52,836 bases of DNA, taken from contig NZ_SWBM01000011.1 in assembly GCF_005116465.1 (NCBI RefSeq), positions 1 through 52,836 on the forward strand. Direction: 5' to 3'. Every line of letters begins with the position of its first letter. Positions within the stretch are counted from its first letter, which is position 1. The DNA comes from Robertmurraya kyonggiensis (GTDB lineage: Bacteria; Bacillota; Bacilli; Bacillales; Cytobacillaceae). Below the pieces are notes generated by a model. The model worked only from the letters and a program-made list of their open reading frames with translations, did no database searches and had not been told where the DNA came from. A program made the position numbers and the translations under genes. This document shows, piece after piece, positions 38,382 through 48,958 of this stretch.

Positions 38382-39321
38382 AGTTAGTCCAGGAACGATT
38401 ATCGAAGGGAAATGGCACCATCATCGTTATACGATACTAAAAGAATTAGGATTTGGGGCGAACGGAATTGTCTATTTGGCACAATTTCATAACCAAAAGG
38501 TAGCGCTAAAAATGAGCGACAATGGAATGTCGATCACTTCGGAGGTTAATGTCCTCAAATCCTTCGCAAAGGTCCAAGGGTCATCCCTCGGACCTTCTTT
38601 AGTTGACGTAGACGATTGGGTTCAAAGAAATCATACGGTGTCCTTTTATGTCATGGAGTATATAGACGGTCCAGATCTACTCACCTTTATCCAACAAAAA
38701 GGGAATGGATGGACCGAGGTTCTTGTTCTCCAATTGCTCTCAGATCTCCACACCCTACATAAGCAAGGTTGGGTTTTTGGTGATTTGAAGCCGGAAAATT
38801 TAATTGTGATGGGACCGCCACCACGAATTCGTTGTATTGATGTTGGCGGCACCACGATGCAGGGGAGAGCGATTAAAGAATTTACGGAGTTCTATGATCG
38901 AGGATACTGGGGATTGGGTTCTCGAAAGGCAGACCCAACCTATGATCTATTTGCTGTAGGTATGATTATGATGAATATGGCTTATCCCAAAAGGTTTAAT
39001 AAGACAACAGGAGGCCTGAATCAGCTACGTGGCATGATTCAGCAAAAGTCAGAATTGAAAAAGTATGAGGGCATTATATTAAATGCACTTCAAGGAAATT
39101 ATCAGTCGGCAAAGCAAATGAGAATGGATATGATCCAAGGGATTGGAAGTCAGACAAAATCAGTAGTGTCGCCCTCGCCACAACAAAGAATAAGAGCCCA
39201 TGTTAAGACCCAGAGGTATACCCCTAAAACGCCTCAAAAAAGAAAAGGGGGCTGGTTTGAAACCACTCTATTAGTAACAATTGTTTCTGTACTCTACTTC
39301 CTCTATATATTTGGAATATGA
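38347..39321 (+). CDS. yabT: YabT, membrane-anchored Ser/Thr protein kinase
   Basis: A 324-residue Hanks-type kinase lacking an extracellular sensor. Glycine loop LGFGANG (34-40), Lys55 (VALK), catalytic GDLKPEN (Asp146, Lys148, Asn151) and a metal-binding IDVGG (Asp165) in place of DFG are visible. The usual HRD is FGD. One C-terminal membrane segment (about 302-324) ends the protein. B. subtilis YabT is forespore-expressed, DNA-activated and phosphorylates RecA and AbrB-type targets. Start GTG 38347 lies within yabS. Confidence 0.94.
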   Translation: MMMNSTLKNLCKVSPGTIIEGKWHHHRYTILKELGFGANGIVYLAQFHNQKVALKMSDNGMSITSEVNVLKSFAKVQGSSLGPSLVDVDDWVQRNHTVSFYVMEYIDGPDLLTFIQQKGNGWTEVLVLQLLSDLHTLHKQGWVFGDLKPENLIVMGPPPRIRCIDVGGTTMQGRAIKEFTEFYDRGYWGLGSRKADPTYDLFAVGMIMMNMAYPKRFNKTTGGLNQLRGMIQQKSELKKYEGIILNALQGNYQSAKQMRMDMIQGIGSQTKSVVSPSPQQRIRAHVKTQRYTPKTPQKRKGGWFETTLLVTIVSVLYFLYIFGI

Positions 39322-39507
39322 TTTTTGGCAGAGAAAAAATAAACCAGCGGAAATTTGAAACAAAGTGAGGGTGTCATACGTACTCTATCTATGAAGATTA
39401 TGTGTTAATCTTTAATTGCTGAAACGATCATGTGAATTGTTGTGATTTGAACTTCATTAATGGTAAGCTTAATAGAGAATAGTAAGCGTTAGAAGGAAGC
39501 GAAAAAT

Positions 39508-40941
39508 ATGCTGGAAAGAAAAGTAGAGGCTTTCTTTGAGAAGAGACAATTCTCTATTAAAAATCAAGGCATTTTAGTAGGGGTTTCTGGTGGTCCAGAC
39601 TCTTTAGCTCTTCTCCATTTTTTGTGGAGTCAAAAAGATAAATGGAATCTACAAATTTGGGTTGCTCATGTTGACCATATGTTTCGGGGCGAAGAATCAG
39701 AAGAAGAAGCTCTTTTTGTTAAACGTTTTTGTGAAAACAGAAAGATTCCTTTTGAAATGACGCAAATCGATATCCCTGCACATATGGAGAAATCGGGATT
39801 AAGTTCGCAAGTAGCCGCCAGAGAATGTAGATATGCTTTTTTTCAAGAGGTTATGGACAAAAATAAGCTGTCGTACTTGGCGCTTGGACATCACGGCGAT
39901 GACCAAATTGAGACCATCTTAATGCGATTAACAAGAGGTAGCACTGGGAAAGCTAGAGCTGGAATTCCTTTTTCACGAAAATTTCACAATGGAGTACTTG
40001 TACGCCCCTTCCTTTGTTTGAATAGGGAAGAGATCGAGGAATATTGCCGGCTTCATCAACTAGAACCGCGAAGAGATCCGAGTAATGAAAAGGATGTGTA
40101 CAGCCGAAATCGATTTCGAAAATATATGCTTCCTTTTTTAAGAAAAGAAAATCCGCAAGTGCATGAGCAATTTCAGCGGTTCAGTGAAGAGTTAGAAAGA
40201 GATGAAGCATTTCTGATCCAGCTAACAGAAGAGCGGTTGGAATCAGTCATAACAGAGAAAACGAGTACTAGAATTTCCATTGATATTGAAGCGTTTAATC
40301 TAATGCCTTTGCCTTTACAAAGAAGAGGGATTCAACTAATATTAAACTATCTTTATAAGGTAAGACCTGCTTCATTATCCGCCATACATATTGAAAAGAT
40401 TTTTTTCATTTTAAAAAGTCCTCATCCTTCTGGAACATTAGATTTTCCAAGTGGGTTAAAGGTAGTTCGTTCCTACCAGGAGTGCTACTTTCAATTCCAT
40501 ACTCATAAAAATCAAACATCCTATAAACTAGAGGTTAATGAGCCTGGAGAGGTTATTTTGCCAAATGGAGACATACTAACGTTAGAAATTCTCCGTGATG
40601 ATGTGGTGAAAAATATGACTCCAACTCAACATCTCCTTTATATGGAGGAGGATGTTCTGCCTATGATCATTCGTACTCGTAAAAACGGGGATCGGATGAC
40701 CATTAAGGGGATGAATGGAACGAAAAAACTAAAGAATCTTTTTATTGATGAAAAGGTTCCGATACATAAGCGGAATGGTTGGCCCGTTGTTACCGACCGA
40801 AATGACCAGATCATTTGGGTGCCAGGGCTAAAAAAGTCGAATCTTTATACGGTTCATGATTGTGAAGCGAGTCAAAGAATTATTCTTTTAACGTATATAA
40901 GCAATGATCTTCTAGGGGGCACAGCAAAACATGAAAAATGA
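39508..40941 (+). CDS. tilS: tRNA(Ile)-lysidine synthase
   Basis: A 477-residue ATP-dependent enzyme that adds lysine to C34 of tRNA-Ile(CAU), switching codon and amino-acid identity; it is essential. The PP-loop SGGPDS is at 27-32 of an N-type ATP pyrophosphatase domain, followed by a central substrate-binding region and a C-terminal TilS domain ending ...[11 protein letters not shown]. It overlaps hpt by 11 bases, as in B. subtilis, where the two proteins also interact to activate ftsH. Confidence 0.97.
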   Translation: MLERKVEAFFEKRQFSIKNQGILVGVSGGPDSLALLHFLWSQKDKWNLQIWVAHVDHMFRGEESEEEALFVKRFCENRKIPFEMTQIDIPAHMEKSGLSSQVAARECRYAFFQEVMDKNKLSYLALGHHGDDQIETILMRLTRGSTGKARAGIPFSRKFHNGVLVRPFLCLNREEIEEYCRLHQLEPRRDPSNEKDVYSRNRFRKYMLPFLRKENPQVHEQFQRFSEELERDEAFLIQLTEERLESVITEKTSTRISIDIEAFNLMPLPLQRRGIQLILNYLYKVRPASLSAIHIEKIFFILKSPHPSGTLDFPSGLKVVRSYQECYFQFHTHKNQTSYKLEVNEPGEVILPNGDILTLEILRDDVVKNMTPTQHLLYMEEDVLPMIIRTRKNGDRMTIKGMNGTKKLKNLFIDEKVPIHKRNGWPVVTDRNDQIIWVPGLKKSNLYTVHDCEASQRIILLTYISNDLLGGTAKHEK

Positions 40942-41482
40942 TATTGAAAAAATCTTGATTACTGAAGACGAAATTCAAGCAAAAATTAAAGAAATGGCAA
41001 AGCAATTAACTGAAGATTATCAGGATTCTTTCCCATTAGCGATTGGTGTCCTAAAGGGTGCAATGCCTTTTATGGGTGACCTTTTAAAAAGAGTGGATTG
41101 CTATTTAGAAATGGATTTCATGGATGTATCAAGCTATGGAAATTCCACTGTATCTTCAGGTGAAGTGAAAATCATTAAGGATTTAGATACTTCTGTTGAA
41201 GGTCGTGATATTTTAATTATTGAAGATATCATCGATAGTGGTCTAACTTTAAGTTATTTAGTGGAACTATTCCGCTATCGTAAAGCGAAGTCCATCAAAA
41301 TCGTTACACTTCTTGATAAGCCATCTGGAAGAAAAGCAGATATCAAAGCCGATTATGTATGCTTCGATGTTCCTGATGCCTTTGTTGTAGGCTATGGACT
41401 TGATTATGCAGAAAAGTATCGTAACTTACCATATATTGGTGTTTTAAAACCAGAGGTATATACGACAAAAGAAGAAGCGTAA
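40931..41482 (+). CDS. hpt: Hypoxanthine-guanine phosphoribosyltransferase
   Basis: A 183-residue purine salvage enzyme converting hypoxanthine and guanine with PRPP to IMP and GMP. The PRPP motif EDIIDSGLT occupies 98-106, and [12 protein letters not shown] lies at 40-51. It starts within tilS at ATG 40931, with the agggggc site 12 bases upstream. Confidence 0.97.
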   Translation: MKNDIEKILITEDEIQAKIKEMAKQLTEDYQDSFPLAIGVLKGAMPFMGDLLKRVDCYLEMDFMDVSSYGNSTVSSGEVKIIKDLDTSVEGRDILIIEDIIDSGLTLSYLVELFRYRKAKSIKIVTLLDKPSGRKADIKADYVCFDVPDAFVVGYGLDYAEKYRNLPYIGVLKPEVYTTKEEA

Positions 41483-41635
41483 AATAATAACATTATTTTT
41501 CAATTCCTATTATAAAATATAGGCATAGACACGCTTGAAAATTAAGGGTTTATCGAAAAAAGACAAATCCTTGGTTTCAAATAAATCACTATGATACTAG
41601 TTAGTATAGTTGTTTACCGTGGGAGGAGGTAAGGG

Positions 41636-43615
41636 ATGAATCGCATTTTTCGCAATACCATCTTTTATTTACTAATATTTTTGGTCATTATTGGTGTTGT
41701 AAGTTTCTTCAATGGAAATAATGAGCCGACAGAAGATATGTCTTATGATGAATTTATTACCCATTTACAAGCAGGTGAAGTTAAGGAACTAAGCATTCAG
41801 CCTGAAAGAGGGGTATACGAAGTAAGAGGAAGCCTTAAGAGTTATGAGGATGGAAAGTCCTTTATAACATATGTATGGAATAGTGAACAGCTATTAGATG
41901 AAGTGGATAAAGCAGCGGCTGCTTCGAAAGTAACAGTTATGCCTGCGAAGGAAACAAGTGGTTGGGTAACCTTCTTCACTTCGATTATTCCATTTATCAT
42001 TATTTTCATCTTATTCTTCTTCCTATTGAACCAAGCTCAAGGCGGCGGAAGTCGTGTGATGAACTTTGGGAAAAGTAAAGCAAAGCTTTACAATGACGAA
42101 AAGAAGAAAGTCCGCTTTAAGGATGTTGCGGGTGCAGATGAAGAAAAGCAAGAACTTGTAGAGGTCGTAGAATTCTTGAAGGATCCTCGTAAGTTCTCAG
42201 AAGTTGGCGCACGAATTCCTAAAGGGGTACTCCTTGTGGGACCTCCAGGAACAGGTAAAACCTTGCTTGCTCGAGCAGTGGCTGGAGAAGCTGGCGTGCC
42301 GTTCTTCTCAATCAGTGGTTCGGATTTCGTTGAAATGTTTGTTGGGGTCGGGGCATCCCGTGTTCGTGATTTGTTTGAAAATGCGAAGAAAAATGCACCA
42401 TGTATTATCTTTATTGATGAAATTGATGCAGTTGGTCGCCAGCGTGGAGCGGGTCTTGGTGGAGGTCACGATGAACGTGAGCAAACCCTTAACCAATTGC
42501 TTGTTGAAATGGATGGTTTCGGAGCGAATGAAGGAATTATCATCATTGCTGCTACAAACCGCCCAGATATTTTGGACCCAGCGTTATTACGTCCAGGACG
42601 TTTTGACCGTCAAATTACAGTAGACCGCCCAGATGTTAATGGACGTGAAGCTGTATTGAAAGTACATGCTCGCAATAAGCCGTTAGATGATTCGGTTGAT
42701 CTTAAGGCGATTGCAGCTCGTACCCCAGGATTCTCTGGAGCAGACTTAGAGAATTTATTAAATGAAGCGGCACTTGTGGCTGCTCGACGCAACAAAAAGA
42801 AAGTCGATATGGATGATATCGATGAGGCAACAGACCGCGTGATTGCAGGACCTGCGAAAAAGAGCCGTGTTATCTCCAAGAAGGAGAAAAACATTGTTGC
42901 CTTCCATGAGGCCGGCCACACTGTCATTGGTGTCGTATTAGAAGAAGCTGAAATGGTTCATAAGGTAACGATCGTCCCTCGTGGTCAAGCTGGTGGATAT
43001 GCCGTGATGCTACCGAAAGAAGATCGCTACTTCATGACAAAGCCTGAGCTTCTTGATAAAATCGTTGGATTACTTGGAGGCCGTGTTGCTGAAGAAATCG
43101 TCTTTGGTGAAGTGAGCACAGGCGCACACAATGACTTCCAACGCGCAACTGCCCTTGCTCGTCGAATGGTTACAGAATTCGGTATGAGTGATAAATTAGG
43201 ACCGTTGCAATTTGGTCAGCCGCAGGGAGGCCAAGTGTTCTTAGGTCGCGACCTTCATAATGAACAGAATTACTCAGATGCAATTGCTTATGAAATTGAT
43301 CTAGAAATTCAACGCATTATTAAGGAATGCTACGAAAAAGCGAAGAGGGTTCTCACTGAAAATCGTGACAAACTCGATTTGATTGCGAATACTTTATTAG
43401 AAGTGGAAACACTCGTTGCTGAACAAATTAAGCATTTATTTGACCATGGTACATTACCTGAACGAACTACATCTACGGATGACGAAGTGAAGGTTAATAT
43501 TAGCGTGAAGAAGGACGAGGAAAACACAGAAAAGCCTGAAGCTGTCGACTTAGGAAAAACAGATGATGGTTTTGAAGTACCGCCAACTTCAACAGACGAA
43601 GATAAAAAAGAGTAA
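41636..43615 (+). CDS. ftsH: ATP-dependent zinc metalloprotease FtsH
   Basis: A 659-residue membrane-bound AAA+ protease. Two membrane segments (about 5-25 and 108-128) flank an external loop. The AAA module has Walker A GPPGTGKT (202-209), and the zinc site HEAGH is at 424-428. The acidic, low-complexity tail (about 610-659) is typical of Bacillus. It degrades regulators such as Spo0E and quality-control substrates in the membrane. Start ATG 41636 follows ggaggagg. Confidence 0.98.
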   Translation: MNRIFRNTIFYLLIFLVIIGVVSFFNGNNEPTEDMSYDEFITHLQAGEVKELSIQPERGVYEVRGSLKSYEDGKSFITYVWNSEQLLDEVDKAAAASKVTVMPAKETSGWVTFFTSIIPFIIIFILFFFLLNQAQGGGSRVMNFGKSKAKLYNDEKKKVRFKDVAGADEEKQELVEVVEFLKDPRKFSEVGARIPKGVLLVGPPGTGKTLLARAVAGEAGVPFFSISGSDFVEMFVGVGASRVRDLFENAKKNAPCIIFIDEIDAVGRQRGAGLGGGHDEREQTLNQLLVEMDGFGANEGIIIIAATNRPDILDPALLRPGRFDRQITVDRPDVNGREAVLKVHARNKPLDDSVDLKAIAARTPGFSGADLENLLNEAALVAARRNKKKVDMDDIDEATDRVIAGPAKKSRVISKKEKNIVAFHEAGHTVIGVVLEEAEMVHKVTIVPRGQAGGYAVMLPKEDRYFMTKPELLDKIVGLLGGRVAEEIVFGEVSTGAHNDFQRATALARRMVTEFGMSDKLGPLQFGQPQGGQVFLGRDLHNEQNYSDAIAYEIDLEIQRIIKECYEKAKRVLTENRDKLDLIANTLLEVETLVAEQIKHLFDHGTLPERTTSTDDEVKVNISVKKDEENTEKPEAVDLGKTDDGFEVPPTSTDEDKKE

Positions 43616-43622
43616 ATGAATG

Positions 43623-43650
43623 AGGTGCCCTAAATTTGGGGCACCTTTTG
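43623..43650 (+). terminator. Intrinsic terminator after ftsH
   Basis: Eight-bp stem aggtgccc / gggcacct with an 8-base loop, then tttt. Confidence 0.85.
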
Positions 43651-43795
43651 TGTTGTGGGAACGAGAGATTTATCCTTTCGGCGAGATTTCCGCTTTTCCT
43701 AAAAGCAACATGTTGCGAAAAGTGGCTTTATTTGTGTTAAAATGTTGGCAGAATATGAATGTTGTGTCTTTAATTTAGATAAAGTGGTGATCCGG

Positions 43796-44578
43796 GTGAT
43801 TTTTGTTTTTGATGTCGGAAATACAAATATGGTTCTTGGCGTTTATGATAAAGATGAATTAAAGTACCATTGGCGAATTGAAACCAATCGAAATAAAACG
43901 GAAGATGAATATGGCATTGTCATTAAAAGCTTGTTCGATCATGTAGGGTTAGAGCTTTCTGCGATTAAAGGAATCATTATTTCCTCAGTCGTTCCTCCGA
44001 TTATGTTAGCGTTAGAAAGAATGTGCGAACGCTATTTTCATATTAAGCCACTTGTAGTAGGGCCGGGAATTAAAACGGGGTTGGATATCAAGTATGAGAA
44101 CCCGCGTGAGGTAGGGGCAGACCGCATTGTGAATGCTGTTGCTGCGATTCATGAATATGGTAGTCCGTTGATTATTGTTGATTTTGGAACGGCGACGACG
44201 TATTGCTATGTCAATGAACATAAGCAATATATGGGCGGAGCAATCGCACCAGGTGTGAACATCTCGACTGAGGCACTTTACCAAAAGGCTGCGAAGCTCC
44301 CGCGTATTGAAATTGTACCTCCACCAGATGGAGTAGTCGGGAAAAATACCGTTGCGGCCATGCAAGCGGGTATTTTATATGGCTATGTAGGTCAAGTGAC
44401 AGAGATTGTGAAAAGAATGAAGCAGCAGAGCAAAGAAACCCTACAGGTTATTGCAACGGGCGGACTTTCTGGTTTGATTGCGAAAGAAACAAACGTGATT
44501 GATATTGTTGATCCCTATTTAACATTAAAGGGTCTCCAGCTCATTTATAAACGAAACATGGAAACGATAAAGAAATAA
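43796..44578 (+). CDS. coaX: Type III pantothenate kinase
   Basis: A 260-residue ASKHA-fold kinase that makes 4'-phosphopantothenate, the first step of CoA synthesis. Motifs: [15 protein letters not shown] at the N-terminus (phosphate 1), [11 protein letters not shown], and [10 protein letters not shown] (phosphate 2). I choose GTG 43796, 5 bases after aagtggtga, which aligns with the B. subtilis start; the frame from 43742 adds an unlikely leader. It heads the coaX-hslO-ppiC run. Confidence 0.96.
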   Translation: MIFVFDVGNTNMVLGVYDKDELKYHWRIETNRNKTEDEYGIVIKSLFDHVGLELSAIKGIIISSVVPPIMLALERMCERYFHIKPLVVGPGIKTGLDIKYENPREVGADRIVNAVAAIHEYGSPLIIVDFGTATTYCYVNEHKQYMGGAIAPGVNISTEALYQKAAKLPRIEIVPPPDGVVGKNTVAAMQAGILYGYVGQVTEIVKRMKQQSKETLQVIATGGLSGLIAKETNVIDIVDPYLTLKGLQLIYKRNMETIKK

Positions 44579-44644
44579 GGTTGTATTAAGCTTGAGGGTA
44601 TTTTAAATACAGCTAATGATATGCATCTTGAAAGGGGTAAAACA

Positions 44645-45523
44645 ATGAGTGATTATTTAGTAAAAGCATTGGCCTACAATGACCAGGTACGTGCTTATGC
44701 TGTTCGCAGTACAGAAACGGTAGGAGAGGCACAAAGACGCCATCAAACATGGCCAACGGCTTCAGCTGCTTTAGGACGTTCCATTTCAGCTGGAGTTATG
44801 ATGGGTTCTATGCTGAAGGGCGAAGAAAAGCTAACGGTCAAGGTAGAAGGGGATGGCCCACTCGGACCGATACTTGTTGATGCGGATGCGAAGGGACATG
44901 TTAGAGGGTATGTAACTCATCCGCAAGTTCACTTTGATTTGAATGAACATGGGAAGCTTGATGTGCGAAGAGCTGTTGGTACAAGTGGATTCCTATCAGT
45001 TGTTAAAGATATTGGTTTAAGAGATTATTTTACTGGTCAAGTTCCGATTGTGTCAGGGGAGCTTGGGGAAGACTTCACTTACTACTTTGTAAAATCTGAG
45101 CAAGTACCTTCTTCTGTCGGAGTAGGTGTTTTAGTGAATCCAGATAATACCATTCTTGCTGCTGGAGGATTTATCATTCAATTATTACCTGGTACAGAGG
45201 ATGAAACGATTACTCAAATTGAAGAGCGCTTAAAAACAATCCCGCCAATCTCGAAGTTGATTGAAAAAGGACTAACTCCGGAAGAAATATTAGAAGAGGT
45301 TCTAGGCGAAGGCAATGTCCGTTTTCTTGAAACACAACCGGTCTCTTTTACATGTTCATGCTCAAAAGAAAGATTTGCGGATGCGATTGTGACGCTTGGA
45401 AAAGAAGAGATTACAGATATGATCGAAACAGATGGCAAAGCAGAGGCACAATGCCATTTTTGCAATGAGACGTATCATTACACAAAAGAAGAATTAGAAA
45501 ATTTAATAGAGGAAGCAAAATAG
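44645..45523 (+). CDS. hslO: Redox-regulated chaperone Hsp33
   Basis: A 292-residue chaperone activated by oxidation and heat. The N-terminal substrate-binding domain carries [20 protein letters not shown]. The C-terminal zinc switch has Cys237-X-Cys239 and Cys270-X2-Cys273, the classical CxC...CxxC pattern. Start ATG 44645 follows aaagggg; the frame from 44621 is too long. Confidence 0.97.
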   Translation: MSDYLVKALAYNDQVRAYAVRSTETVGEAQRRHQTWPTASAALGRSISAGVMMGSMLKGEEKLTVKVEGDGPLGPILVDADAKGHVRGYVTHPQVHFDLNEHGKLDVRRAVGTSGFLSVVKDIGLRDYFTGQVPIVSGELGEDFTYYFVKSEQVPSSVGVGVLVNPDNTILAAGGFIIQLLPGTEDETITQIEERLKTIPPISKLIEKGLTPEEILEEVLGEGNVRFLETQPVSFTCSCSKERFADAIVTLGKEEITDMIETDGKAEAQCHFCNETYHYTKEELENLIEEAK

Positions 45524-45559
45524 ACGATGATTCAGATCAATTTTTGGAGGAGAATCGGT

Positions 45560-46444
45560 TTGGAAAAAAAGTTGGAGAAAAAGCAGCTATGGTTGATAAT
45601 TGCTGGCCTTATTTTAATAAATTGTCTAACCGTTGCTTTTTTTCTAACTAAACAAGGGACGGGCTTTGGCTCAGGTGAGGTTGTTGCAACGGTAGGCAAA
45701 GAGGAAATCACAAGACAAGACTGGCTGAATGTCATGGAATCAAGATACGGTAAGGATGTACTTAAGGAGCTTATCGATCAAAAGGTTGTTGAGTTACTTG
45801 CGAAAAAATACGATATTGAAGTACCTGAAGCTGCGATTGATCGGGAAATGCTTTTAGTCAAAACGATGTATGGGAATTCAACAGAGGCATCGAGCGAAGA
45901 AGAGTGGCGAAAGCAAATTGAAGCTAGTTTGCTGTTAGAGGAAATTTTAACAAAGGATGTTGAAATTCCAGAAGCAGAATTAAAAGCGTATTACGACGAA
46001 AACAATAGTCTATATAACATTCCGACTTCCTATCATGTTTCGCAAATTGTTGTAAAAACACTTGATGAAGCTAAGCAAGCGGTCAAGGAATTGGAACAAG
46101 GTTCAAATTTTTCCACATTGGCGATGGAAATGTCGATTGACGAATTTAGTGCAAGCCAAGGTGGCGATATGGGATTCGTTCGGGCAGAGGATGAGTTTAT
46201 CTCTCCGAAATACATAGAAGCAATTGAAAAATTGAAGCCAGACAAATGGAGTGAGCCGATCCAAGTCGAAGACGGCTATGCCATTGCGTTGCTACATGAG
46301 CGTATTGAAGGGAAAAAGTATAATTTTAAAGAAGTAAAAGATGAAATCAGAAGAGTGATTGCTCTAGAGCAAATGCAAGGACATTCGACGGTAGAAGATT
46401 TTTGGAATGAAGTAAATGTCGACTGGTTCTACGGAGAAAAGTAA
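45560..46444 (+). CDS. yacD: Membrane-anchored PpiC-type peptidyl-prolyl isomerase (YacD)
   Basis: A 294-residue PrsA-like foldase. An N-terminal membrane anchor (about 8-28) is followed by a SurA_N-like helical region (40-110), a parvulin PpiC domain (about 135-235, SYHVSQIVVKTLDEAKQ, GGDMGFV) and a helical tail. No lipobox matches well (LINC lacks the usual small residue at -1), so it is more likely a bitopic protein than a lipoprotein. I choose TTG 45560, 8 bases after ggaggag. It lies between hslO and cysK, as B. subtilis yacD. Confidence 0.9.
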   Translation: MEKKLEKKQLWLIIAGLILINCLTVAFFLTKQGTGFGSGEVVATVGKEEITRQDWLNVMESRYGKDVLKELIDQKVVELLAKKYDIEVPEAAIDREMLLVKTMYGNSTEASSEEEWRKQIEASLLLEEILTKDVEIPEAELKAYYDENNSLYNIPTSYHVSQIVVKTLDEAKQAVKELEQGSNFSTLAMEMSIDEFSASQGGDMGFVRAEDEFISPKYIEAIEKLKPDKWSEPIQVEDGYAIALLHERIEGKKYNFKEVKDEIRRVIALEQMQGHSTVEDFWNEVNVDWFYGEK

Positions 46445-46447
46445 GCG

Positions 46448-46477
46448 AAAAAACACGGGCGCGTGCTCGTGTTTTTT
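46448..46477 (+). terminator. Intrinsic terminator after yacD
   Basis: Perfect 10-bp stem aaaaaacacg / cgtgtttttt with a 10-base loop; the T-run lies within the 3' arm. It is usable in both directions. Confidence 0.85.
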
Positions 46478-46558
46478 ACTAGATTAGAAGGGCTTCAACC
46501 GTCGATTTTGTGAAGATTTTTGGAATGAAAAATATTCAGTTTTTTTAAAGTAAAATGA

Positions 46559-46587
46559 TTGACAATTTGGGCGAGGATTGATAAATT
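46559..46587 (+). promoter_or_regulatory. SigA promoter of cysK
   Basis: Perfect ttgaca, 17 bases, weak -10 taaatt. CymR control of cysK is known in B. subtilis, but I could not place a convincing CymR site here. Confidence 0.6.
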
Positions 46588-46629
46588 TAAATTAATCCAA
46601 TAAATTTACTCGGAAATAGGGGTGTCATG

Positions 46630-47553
46630 ATGGTACGTATAGCCAATTCAATTACAGAATTAGTAGGTCAAACGCCAGTTGTTAAGTTAAATCGTCTTGT
46701 TGATGAGAACAGCGCAGATGTGTATTTAAAATTAGAGTACATGAATCCGGGAAGCAGTGTAAAAGACCGTATCGCCTTAGCGATGATCGAAGCAGCGGAA
46801 GAGCAAGGCAAGCTGAAAGCTGGAGACACAATCATTGAACCGACGAGCGGTAATACAGGAATTGGTTTAGCGATGGTCGCTGCAGCAAAAGGATATAAAG
46901 CGATTCTTGTAATGCCAGAAACGATGAGCTTAGAGCGAAGAAACCTACTTCGTGCTTATGGAGCAGAGCTGGTTTTAACTCCAGGACCTGAAGGAATGGG
47001 TGGAGCGATTCGTAAAGCGACTGAACTTGCTGAAGCAAACGGTTATTTTATCCCTCAACAATTTGAAAACTTTGCAAACCCAGAAGTACACAAAAGAACA
47101 ACAGGTAAAGAAATTGTTGAACAATTTGGTGACCAACTTGATGCCTTTGTTTCTGGAATCGGAACAGGTGGAACGATCACAGGAGCTGGCTCAGTATTAA
47201 AAGAAGCGTATCCTGATATCAAGATTTATGCAGTTGAGCCAACTGACTCTCCGGTATTGTCTGGCGGAAAGCCGGGCCCTCACAAAATCCAAGGGATTGG
47301 TGCGGGATTTGTACCGAAAGTTCTAAATACAGAAGTTTACGATGAAGTGATTCAAATTTCTAACGACGAAGCATTTGAATTTGCTCGCCGTGCTGCAAAA
47401 GAAGAAGGGATTTTAGGTGGTATTTCTTCTGGAGCGGCGATTTCAGCAGCCTTAAAGGTTGCGAAAGAGCTTGGAAAAGGTAAGAAAGTATTAGCGATTA
47501 TCCCAAGTAACGGAGAACGTTACTTAAGTACACCATTATATTCTTTTGAGTAA
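46630..47553 (+). CDS. cysK: Cysteine synthase A (O-acetylserine sulfhydrylase)
   Basis: A 307-residue fold-type II PLP enzyme making cysteine from O-acetylserine and sulfide. Lys45 in [11 protein letters not shown] binds PLP, and the phosphate-binding PTSGNTGIG loop is at 71-79, with GGTITGAG later. In B. subtilis CysK also binds the CymR repressor. I choose ATG 46630, spaced properly from aggggtg; ATG 46627 is adjacent. In B. subtilis pabB-pabA-pabC follow; here folP follows directly after a terminator. Confidence 0.97.
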   Translation: MVRIANSITELVGQTPVVKLNRLVDENSADVYLKLEYMNPGSSVKDRIALAMIEAAEEQGKLKAGDTIIEPTSGNTGIGLAMVAAAKGYKAILVMPETMSLERRNLLRAYGAELVLTPGPEGMGGAIRKATELAEANGYFIPQQFENFANPEVHKRTTGKEIVEQFGDQLDAFVSGIGTGGTITGAGSVLKEAYPDIKIYAVEPTDSPVLSGGKPGPHKIQGIGAGFVPKVLNTEVYDEVIQISNDEAFEFARRAAKEEGILGGISSGAAISAALKVAKELGKGKKVLAIIPSNGERYLSTPLYSFE

Positions 47554-47571
47554 TTATATATTTCTGAGAGG

Positions 47572-47600
47572 AGCAATAGTCATTAGGCTATTGCTTTTTT
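47572..47600 (+). terminator. Intrinsic terminator after cysK
   Basis: Eight-bp perfect stem agcaatag / ctattgct with an 8-base loop and a T-run. Confidence 0.85.
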
Positions 47601-47757
47601 CTATTTTATGGAGTTGCTACCTAGTTTACCGGTGGCCCGATAGAGCAAAATTAACAATCTTTTATAGTCATTCTCGGTTTGTGCTAGCTTTAAAAGGTTT
47701 TAGAAATGAACTCTAAAATGCTACAATAAACGAAAGCGAAAGTTTTGGAGGAGTAGA

Positions 47758-48603
47758 ATGTCAGAATTACAGAATCGAATGATTGAATGTGGACCGTACA
47801 CATTGGACTATCATAACAAGACGTTAATTATGGGGATTTTGAATATGACACCTGATTCTTTTTCTGATGGTGGGAAATACAATAAGATCGAACAAGCGGT
47901 TATTCATGCCAAACAAATGGTTGAGGCTGGTGCTGATATTATTGATATTGGCGGTGAATCAACGAGACCAGGCTATGAGAGAGTTTCGGATGAGGAAGAG
48001 ATCGAGCGGGTTGCTCCGGTGATTGATGCTATTTCTAAGGAAATCCCAGTTCCGATTTCAATAGATACATATAAATCGACTGTGGCAGAGGCGGCACTTC
48101 AAGCAGGTGCTCATATTCTAAATGATATATGGGGCGCAAAAGCAGACCCTCACATGGCTACACTTGCTGCAAGTTATAACGTTCCGATTATTCTAATGCA
48201 CAATCGTGATAACCGTGATTATGGTCATTTTTATCGTGACGTCGTGAATGATTTGTTTGAAAGTATCATGATTGCAAAGAACGCAGGGGTGAAGGACGAT
48301 AAGATAATATTAGACCCTGGTATTGGTTTTGCGAAGGATCTTTCCGAGAATATTGAAATGATGAGACAGTTGGATAGGCTTGTCGACATCGGATATCCCG
48401 TACTTTTAGGGACGTCGAAAAAATCACTCATTGGACAAGCGTTGAATCTCCCTGTTGATGAAAGAGCGGAAGGGACTGCTGCCACTGTTTGTTACGGAAT
48501 TCAGAAAGGCTGCCAAATTGTCCGTGTTCATGATGTGAAACAAATAAGTAGAATGGCGAAAATGATGGACATTCTTATAGGAAAGGGACAAGTACATGGA
48601 TAA
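47758..48603 (+). CDS. folP: Dihydropteroate synthase
   Basis: A 281-residue TIM-barrel enzyme joining pterin pyrophosphate with p-aminobenzoate to make dihydropteroate; it is the sulfonamide target. Motifs: MGILNMTPDSFSDGG (25-39), IDIGGESTRPG, and LDPGIGFAK. It starts the folate operon folP-folB-folK and overlaps folB by 8 bases. Good site ggaggag before ATG 47758. Confidence 0.97.
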   Translation: MSELQNRMIECGPYTLDYHNKTLIMGILNMTPDSFSDGGKYNKIEQAVIHAKQMVEAGADIIDIGGESTRPGYERVSDEEEIERVAPVIDAISKEIPVPISIDTYKSTVAEAALQAGAHILNDIWGAKADPHMATLAASYNVPIILMHNRDNRDYGHFYRDVVNDLFESIMIAKNAGVKDDKIILDPGIGFAKDLSENIEMMRQLDRLVDIGYPVLLGTSKKSLIGQALNLPVDERAEGTAATVCYGIQKGCQIVRVHDVKQISRMAKMMDILIGKGQVHG

Positions 48604-48955
48604 AATCTATTTAAATAAAATGGAGTTCTATGGCTATCATGGCGTTTTTCCAGAAGAAAATCGCTTAGGACAACGATTTATAGTAGATTTAGTGGTTAAC
48701 GTCGATTTGAAGCGAGCGGGGGAAACCGATAACCTAACGTATTCTATTAACTATGGAGAATTGTATGAGGTGTGTAAGAAGATAGTAGAAGGGGAGCCGT
48801 TTAAGCTTGTAGAAGCAGTCGCTGAAAAAATTGCCGACACATGTCTTTCGCAGTTTACGAGAGCGGCGTCTTGCACAGTTAAGGTAACGAAACCAGATCC
48901 ACCAATTCCCGGCCATTACGAGTCAGTAGCAGTGGAGATTACAAGGAGTAGATAA
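48596..48955 (+). CDS. folB: Dihydroneopterin aldolase
   Basis: A 119-residue aldolase that splits 7,8-dihydroneopterin to 6-hydroxymethyl-dihydropterin. Blocks MEFYGYHGVFPEENRLGQRF (8-27) and YGELYEVCKKIV, EAVAEKIADTCL with the conserved Glu and Lys are present. It is translationally coupled to folP and 3 bases from folK. Confidence 0.96.
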   Translation: MDKIYLNKMEFYGYHGVFPEENRLGQRFIVDLVVNVDLKRAGETDNLTYSINYGELYEVCKKIVEGEPFKLVEAVAEKIADTCLSQFTRAASCTVKVTKPDPPIPGHYESVAVEITRSR

Positions 48956-48958
48956 ATT

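Noticed and set aside
42204-42623. Plus-strand ORF of 139 codons inside ftsH
   Set aside because: Alternative frame of the AAA domain; ftsH is intact in the main frame.
46588-46629. CymR operator before cysK
   Set aside because: aatccaataaatttac and cggaaatagg only loosely resemble the operator and the spacing is wrong.
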